A DNA stretch of 53,931 nucleotides from G963674685 sp964591275 (lineage in GTDB: Bacteria; Lernaellota; Lernaellaia; JACKCT01), in NCBI GenBank assembly GCA_964591275.1, contig CAZQAE010000035.1:1-53931 (forward strand), given 5' to 3'. Shown in pieces: positions 49,402 through 53,931 of the stretch (the first letter of the stretch is position 1; each line of letters opens with the position of its first letter). The notes under the pieces were generated by a model. It did no database searches and was not told where the DNA came from. It was given only the letters and a program-made list of their open reading frames with translations. Both the position numbers and the translations under genes were made by a program.

Positions 49402-52170
49402 ATGAGCGCAAAATATAAATTGGCGCATCTTGCGAATGTCGCGTTGCTCATGCATGTCGCGTTGTTCATGGCGATTGCGTTGCTCATGACCGGACCGGTC
49501 GCCTGCGACAACGAGCTTGTTGCGCTGGAAAAAGGCACGCCGAACGAAGGACTGCGCGTTACGATGACCGTCCCGCACAACGAGCAGCTTGGCGTCGTGT
49601 TATCCAGCAAAATCGTGATTCATTTCAACGAGCCAATCGACGCAAACTCCATCGGCAGGCTTGTCAGCGTTATGGACGACACCGGCAATCCGGAAAACAT
49701 CGAAATCAATGTCTATAACTCCTCGATCATCATCAATCCGAAAGATCACTGGAAACAAAGAACACGATATTCCATCATGGTCCTGCCCGGCATTCGATCC
49801 CACCTTGGCCGCGAAATGTCCGATTACAGAACTTTCAGCTTTGAAACCGGGATGAGGCTGCCAAAAAGCGCCGAAATCCTTGAGGTCCGGCGAGTTGTTC
49901 CGGGACCCTACGAGCCTTGCTGGGATTTCCAAACATTTCGCGTTTTCTTCAATGAACCAATAGCCAGGTGGAACTTAAAGCTTGGCGACAGCATTCTTTT
50001 TGAAGATGTCCAAAGCGGCGAAAGCATTCCGGGCAATATATTTGCCCGCTCGAACCAGCTCGTTTTCGATCCCGACAATGACCTTGTAGCGGGCCGCACC
50101 TACCGAATGACCATCACGGAGAAGATCAAGGACTTCAATGGAGACGGCCTGGCCGAGCCCTTTACTGTTTCATTCACCCCTAAATCCACCGGCGATAGAA
50201 CAATACTGGCCATGGACCATTGCCCAACTGCGACCGAAGGCGAAAGCTTCTGCAACGCCTTGCCCGAAGGCGACAAATATCCGAAAAGCAAATTCATTAA
50301 CTTTGGTAAAAATTCCGTGTTCACAAGTTCAGTATTTCTGGGCGACACGAACCTCATGGTCGGCGGGCGTCTTTGGAACGAGTTCGGCGACAGCAGATTA
50401 TCGCCGGAACGCATACCCTTCGTCGTGCGCAAAGGCCAGAAACTTCACGGCAATGCGCTGGAATATAAAGTCGGCGGCCTCATCCCTTCCGGCGTCCATA
50501 CCGGCAAGGTAAGCCTCACGCTCTTAACCGACGCCGTCGGAGAAATGATCGGCTCCGAATACGTGCACGGCGTGCCGGGCCTACCGGCGACGATCCGGCT
50601 GACCATGGACACGGCTATGTCTTTTGAGACGCCAACGGCAAACGCCCTGTTGCCGCAACCTACCATCGGCGCCGTAATGGTGGGTCAAGCTTACGTGCAA
50701 AAGATCGAAGGACAAAATGACTACGAAGCCATGGTCATTGAGGTGCTCGGATTCTCCGAGATCAACCTGGGCAATGAGCAAATTTCCGTCGCCGTTTCCC
50801 TGCAAATGATCCCGCCGCCAACCGTGCCGGAGCGACAATACGACACAACCCCTCCTGAAATCCTCTCCGTAGCGCCCGTCGACATCACCATCGAACCGGA
50901 AGACATCACCGAACTTGTCGACACGCGCACGGCCGAATCCAAGATCATCCTCTATTTCAGCGAGCCGGTCGATCCTGATTCGATTGAGGGAAACTTCCTG
51001 CTCACCGGCCCTGAAGGCCTGGTCAAGGGCCGCTACGACATTTGGAATCCCAAGGCATTTTTCATTCCTGACGAGCCACTGTTGCCCGACGCGCAATATG
51101 AAATCACCGCGAAGGCCGGTATCACGGACATCAATGGAAATCCCATGAGTGAAACCCAATATTTTCATTTCACGACCATGCCGTACCAATCATCGGTCGT
51201 TGAACCGCCGGCGCTCATGGCCTCGGCGCCCGGACGTTTCGAAGGCAACACGCTGGCCAAAAACTTCCTGCCCGAGTTCTTCTTTTCTCAAATCATTGAC
51301 AAGGACTCGCTCGTTTACGGCGAGAGCTACGGCCTTTACGACATCACATACGACAAGACTCTCGTCGGCGGTACTGTCCTTCATTACCCGATGTTTATGG
51401 ATTTCATACCCGATTATGAATTGACGGAAGGGCATCTCTATCTTTGGACAATAAACGAAGCCGTTACAAACCTGGACGGCGTGGCGCTGGACACGGACAA
51501 CGACGCGCAGCCAGGCGGCCCGCCCATCGAAATACGCTTCACAGCAACGGCATATTCCAGGTTCAGTGAAACCGTGTCGGTGACCTATCCCTATGCCGAC
51601 GCAAACGCCAACGGTTTCTTTGAGAGCAATGAGCATGAGACGGCGGTCAATTATATGGTGATGGATAGTTCCATGATCGCCGATCCTACCTGGGTTATGG
51701 GGTATTTCCCGATCAACGTGCACGAAATTCTCTACGACGAAGACGGTGAGCCGCGACTGCCCATCAACGTCGAACCAAATTCCGCACTATTCGGAACGAG
51801 CCTTCGCGTGCATCTGCTGGGCAAGGATTCAAAAAAGGAGCCCGGCCTCCTGGACATGGGCCGACTGCGGATCGAGCTACTGGCCGGATCGTCCTCCGAC
51901 ATTGTGACCGGACCGGACGGACTTCTGGCTTCGGACGTCTATTCCCTCATGAAGATGAACGCAGCCAATAGCCTGATCGACTCGCTGCTCGTGCACGATT
52001 TGACAATGAAAATACTCGCCACGGTGCGCTACACGAAAGATGGGCGCATGCTCACAATCATCGAGGGAGAATCAATGGCGGGCATGGCGATCCCGATACT
52101 GGGCGTGCTGGACATTCCCGTATATGTCAACATGCTGACCTGCACGGTCCCGACGATACGCTGGTTTTAA
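49402..52170 (+). CDS. Large exported Ig-like (SbsA/Big_5-type) surface protein
   Basis: A 922-residue exported protein. The N-terminal hydrophobic segment (about 8-33) ends in PVAC, an imperfect lipobox with Cys34, so it may be a lipoprotein. At least three or four bacterial Ig-like domains of the SbsA (Big_5) type follow: about 50-150 (SSKIVIHFNEPIDANSI), 155-270 (FRVFFNEPIARWNLKL), 495-600 (KIILYFSEPVDPDSIEG) and 610-710 (FLPEFFFSQIIDKDSL). The repeated FNEP/FSEP signature marks each. The C-terminal roughly 200 residues are not of this type. The protein lies 19 bases downstream of the FadL-like gene and is probably displayed on the cell surface; partner unknown. Confidence 0.8.
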   Translation: MSAKYKLAHLANVALLMHVALFMAIALLMTGPVACDNELVALEKGTPNEGLRVTMTVPHNEQLGVVLSSKIVIHFNEPIDANSIGRLVSVMDDTGNPENIEINVYNSSIIINPKDHWKQRTRYSIMVLPGIRSHLGREMSDYRTFSFETGMRLPKSAEILEVRRVVPGPYEPCWDFQTFRVFFNEPIARWNLKLGDSILFEDVQSGESIPGNIFARSNQLVFDPDNDLVAGRTYRMTITEKIKDFNGDGLAEPFTVSFTPKSTGDRTILAMDHCPTATEGESFCNALPEGDKYPKSKFINFGKNSVFTSSVFLGDTNLMVGGRLWNEFGDSRLSPERIPFVVRKGQKLHGNALEYKVGGLIPSGVHTGKVSLTLLTDAVGEMIGSEYVHGVPGLPATIRLTMDTAMSFETPTANALLPQPTIGAVMVGQAYVQKIEGQNDYEAMVIEVLGFSEINLGNEQISVAVSLQMIPPPTVPERQYDTTPPEILSVAPVDITIEPEDITELVDTRTAESKIILYFSEPVDPDSIEGNFLLTGPEGLVKGRYDIWNPKAFFIPDEPLLPDAQYEITAKAGITDINGNPMSETQYFHFTTMPYQSSVVEPPALMASAPGRFEGNTLAKNFLPEFFFSQIIDKDSLVYGESYGLYDITYDKTLVGGTVLHYPMFMDFIPDYELTEGHLYLWTINEAVTNLDGVALDTDNDAQPGGPPIEIRFTATAYSRFSETVSVTYPYADANANGFFESNEHETAVNYMVMDSSMIADPTWVMGYFPINVHEILYDEDGEPRLPINVEPNSALFGTSLRVHLLGKDSKKEPGLLDMGRLRIELLAGSSSDIVTGPDGLLASDVYSLMKMNAANSLIDSLLVHDLTMKILATVRYTKDGRMLTIIEGESMAGMAIPILGVLDIPVYVNMLTCTVPTIRWF

Positions 52171-52240
52171 TAATTAAAAGCGCTGCTTACATTCGGCGAT
52201 GTTTCTTCCGGTAGGTGGAGTCCCGCCGGGCGAATAGTCG

Positions 52241-53800
52241 TTAGTGATGAAGTGCATCGAAGTGCGTTGCAAAAAGATTCGATCCTTCAAAACCTTTCAA
52301 ACCAGCAACTCCTGCGGCGTTTAAGACAGTCGGCAAAATGTCAATAAGTCGGACATCATTTATGAGCATCCCATCCGGGATGCCAGGCCCAGCCGCCATG
52401 AATACTCCTGGGATGGATCCGGGATGTCTATCCTGCACGCGATTCACAACAAGGCCGCAGTTGAACATTAATGGATCGCTGAAAGGAAGCGCTGACAAGA
52501 ATTTTCTGCTTGGCTCGATGGTCATCGAATTGTCTTGTTCCACTTCTATGCGCCAAAGCTTCATGCCATTGAATCGGCACTCGCTTAAACTGGCTTCAAG
52601 TTCCCCGACAAGCCCGGCAATGAGCGCCTTATCCAGCGAAATCGGATTGAAGTCAAAAACAAAACGTGGATAACTAAGCTTTGCCTTGAGATCTTGCTTA
52701 TTGGCTTTATTGAAAAGAACATCGATGGCTCTGGACCGATTCTCCTTGAGACCTGGAATTTCATGATTCTTGAAGATCAATCTCACTTTTTCGCCAAATT
52801 CATCGGTCTCTGAAAATATCGAAGCACGTTTGTAAAACTCCTGCGTGGCAAAAAGACGAAACTCATAAGGCGCAATCGCTTGCCCATGAAGCGAAAAAAT
52901 TATGACGATATCAGAGCGATGATTTTCATTGATGAATCCCACCATCTTATCAAAATCGCGAAGCAGCGCCGCAAGTTCCCCGGAGTTTTCCTCAAAAATC
53001 GTTTGAAAACCCTCCTTGATCGTCATTTCTTCATTGCCGCGCACACTCTCAACCACGTAACCCAAAAGCACCCTGTGCTGCGTTTTATCCAGTTCGTCAA
53101 TCGCCATCACTGCGAAGTCGAAATCCTTTTCATTGAGAATGTGAAATTTTACGCCCGCATTGTCGAAAGTCGTTTCTGTTTCAAAGGCGCCTGTCGGCCA
53201 AGCTTCCCGACCACTATCGATGATATGTTTCGAGAAATAGGAAACTTCATTAGGACTCCCCGCGCTCACGAATGGAGAATCGAGAAATGCAAAACGTTTT
53301 GCGGGAAGCATTTGCCAGATCATCCTGACGCTTTGCGGCAGCAATTCCGGCGGAAAGCCTTTGCCGCTTGAGGGCTTGACGCGCAAGTTTTGCCGACCGC
53401 TGAGCGCGATGGCCCAGCAATTCTCTGGATCGGCGTACTCGCCTGGGTCAAGGCCCGTCAACATCCGCGCCCGAACGCCCCGAGCTAAAAACTCTGTCAG
53501 GTTTCTGGCTTGACCAGTATCTATGGCATGATTCAGTAAATCCCAAATCAATCCTTCAAATCCGATCAGAACAACCCGAGGGGGCCGTATCCCCGATGAC
53601 GGCCTCCTTGGGGCATTACTTTCGGGAAGCGTTGTTGGCGGCCCCTGCCCCATCCTGAAGGGCGCCGGATCGAAGGCTTTGATTTCGCCGAGGTCCTGCT
53701 CAAGTGGATCTTCTGCCTCACCGACGCTTTGCACAGATTTACCTTTGCATGACAGAACAAAAATCAAGATGAAAAGGATGATGCCCATGCGCTTTTTCAT
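52241..53800 (-). CDS. Alkaline-phosphatase-superfamily lipoprotein, probable pseudoenzyme
   Basis: A 519-residue lipoprotein: VLSC lipobox with Cys18, then a Pro-rich linker (about 20-75) and a fold like the type I phosphodiesterase/nucleotide pyrophosphatase group. The first metal motif is RVVLIGFEGLIWDLL, where the family has Asp (GLDG). The nucleophile region is DPENCWAIALSGRQ, where relatives have Ser or Thr before the Trp. The late metal motif is IIFSLHGQA, with Leu in place of the Asp in SDHG. The end (AAGPGIPDGMLINDVRLIDILPTVLNAAGV) is canonical. Three substitutions suggest it binds but does not hydrolyse. The ATG at 53800 starts the lipoprotein signal and is preferred. It is convergent with the Ig-like gene. 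Confidence 0.72.
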   Translation of the reverse strand: MKKRMGIILFILIFVLSCKGKSVQSVGEAEDPLEQDLGEIKAFDPAPFRMGQGPPTTLPESNAPRRPSSGIRPPRVVLIGFEGLIWDLLNHAIDTGQARNLTEFLARGVRARMLTGLDPGEYADPENCWAIALSGRQNLRVKPSSGKGFPPELLPQSVRMIWQMLPAKRFAFLDSPFVSAGSPNEVSYFSKHIIDSGREAWPTGAFETETTFDNAGVKFHILNEKDFDFAVMAIDELDKTQHRVLLGYVVESVRGNEEMTIKEGFQTIFEENSGELAALLRDFDKMVGFINENHRSDIVIIFSLHGQAIAPYEFRLFATQEFYKRASIFSETDEFGEKVRLIFKNHEIPGLKENRSRAIDVLFNKANKQDLKAKLSYPRFVFDFNPISLDKALIAGLVGELEASLSECRFNGMKLWRIEVEQDNSMTIEPSRKFLSALPFSDPLMFNCGLVVNRVQDRHPGSIPGVFMAAGPGIPDGMLINDVRLIDILPTVLNAAGVAGLKGFEGSNLFATHFDALHH

Positions 53801-53885
53801 GAATTCACAATCCCTTCCCGACAGTTTCACGGCGACTGTCCACTATAAAGAATACCAGAATGTTGTGCAAAACAAGAATACCGCG

Positions 53886-53927
53886 CAAAACGAAATGTCA
53901 TAGTTTGGTCAAAACGAAATGTCATAG
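53886..53927. repeat. 24-base-period direct repeats, probable insertion-sequence end
   Basis: CAAAACGAAATGTCATAG occurs at 53886-53903 and again at 53910-53927, separated by TTTGGT, and a degenerate copy (CAAAACAAGAATA) begins at 53868. Repeated AAAACGAAATGTCA-type sequences of this spacing resemble the internal end repeats of transposase-binding sites in IS21-like elements. The element itself would lie outside the window. Confidence 0.45.
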
Positions 53928-53931
53928 GCTT

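Noticed and set aside
48336..49610. Long minus-strand open frame (424 codons) opposite the FadL gene
   Set aside because: Shadow of the FadL-like coding sequence, which has signal peptide, plug signature and terminal Phe on the plus strand.
53868..53931. CRISPR array start at the right edge
   Set aside because: The spacer between the two perfect copies is only six bases, far too short for CRISPR spacers.

Overview
The window is 53.9 kb of chromosome from a Gram-negative (diderm) bacterium. It has no rRNA, tRNA, phage or CRISPR that I can see. Outer-membrane genes (LolA, FadL, Tol/Exb-like proteins, lipoproteins), the order ftsE-ftsX-envC-ctpA-yibQ, and an ExbB/ExbD/TonB-like/TPR/beta-barrel cluster next to an FHA protein all resemble deltaproteobacterial-type lineages (Myxococcota, Bdellovibrionota, Desulfobacterota) or an uncultured relative. 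This placement is an inference from gene content; no marker gene fixes the taxon.

Layout. (1) 1-7742, plus strand: a terminator, then a family 2 glycosyltransferase translationally coupled to a B12-type radical SAM enzyme, two paralogous membrane-anchored beta-propeller proteins and a GT-C-like multispan protein. (2) 7757-10680: an SRPBCC-fold protein, a stand-alone MetE-type catalytic domain, a doubly truncated and internally deleted CusA/CzcA efflux-pump relic, and a decayed stretch possibly from a NifX-like gene. (3) 10681-18034, minus strand: a compact seven-gene operon (predicted beta-barrel, lipoprotein, TonB-like protein, two exported helical proteins, ExbB/TolQ-like, ExbD/TolR-like). 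A 611-base structured gap separates it from an upstream double-FHA, tail-anchored protein. Together they look like an uncharacterised trans-envelope motor resembling the Agl/Glt machinery. (4) 19594-26897, minus strand: cell-wall block of ftsE, ftsX, envC, ctpA, a divergent polysaccharide deacetylase, a Y1 transposase that has lost its catalytic tyrosine, and a NamZ-type muramidase. (5) 27070-31110, plus strand: signalling block of a small HD-GYP-associated domain, an HDOD protein, a pseudo-receiver GGDEF protein, and a pseudo-receiver/DUF4388/TPR protein. (6) 31139-37586: nucleoside kinase, lytic transglycosylase, pgsA, a small membrane coiled-coil protein, lolA and ftsK. (7) 37709-43292: two more membrane propeller proteins in divergent orientation; the plus-strand one is coupled to a HEAT-like/SGNH hydrolase. 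(8) 43300-47742, minus strand: a DegT-type aminotransferase, a methyltransferase and a FemAB-like acyltransferase in one overlapping operon, and a CoA-disulfide-reductase-type flavoprotein. (9) 48114-53931: FadL/OmpP1 porin, a large Ig-like (SbsA-type) surface protein, an alkaline-phosphatase-superfamily lipoprotein with degraded metal motifs, and 24-base repeats at the right edge that may be an insertion-sequence end.

Overall the window is dominated by cell-envelope biogenesis: peptidoglycan remodelling, phospholipid and lipoprotein handling, surface sugar modification, and a proton-driven envelope machine, with c-di-GMP-type signalling embedded. The best candidate for an undescribed system is the 10681-19506 locus. 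The second is the four-member family of membrane-anchored beta-propellers found at two separate loci.
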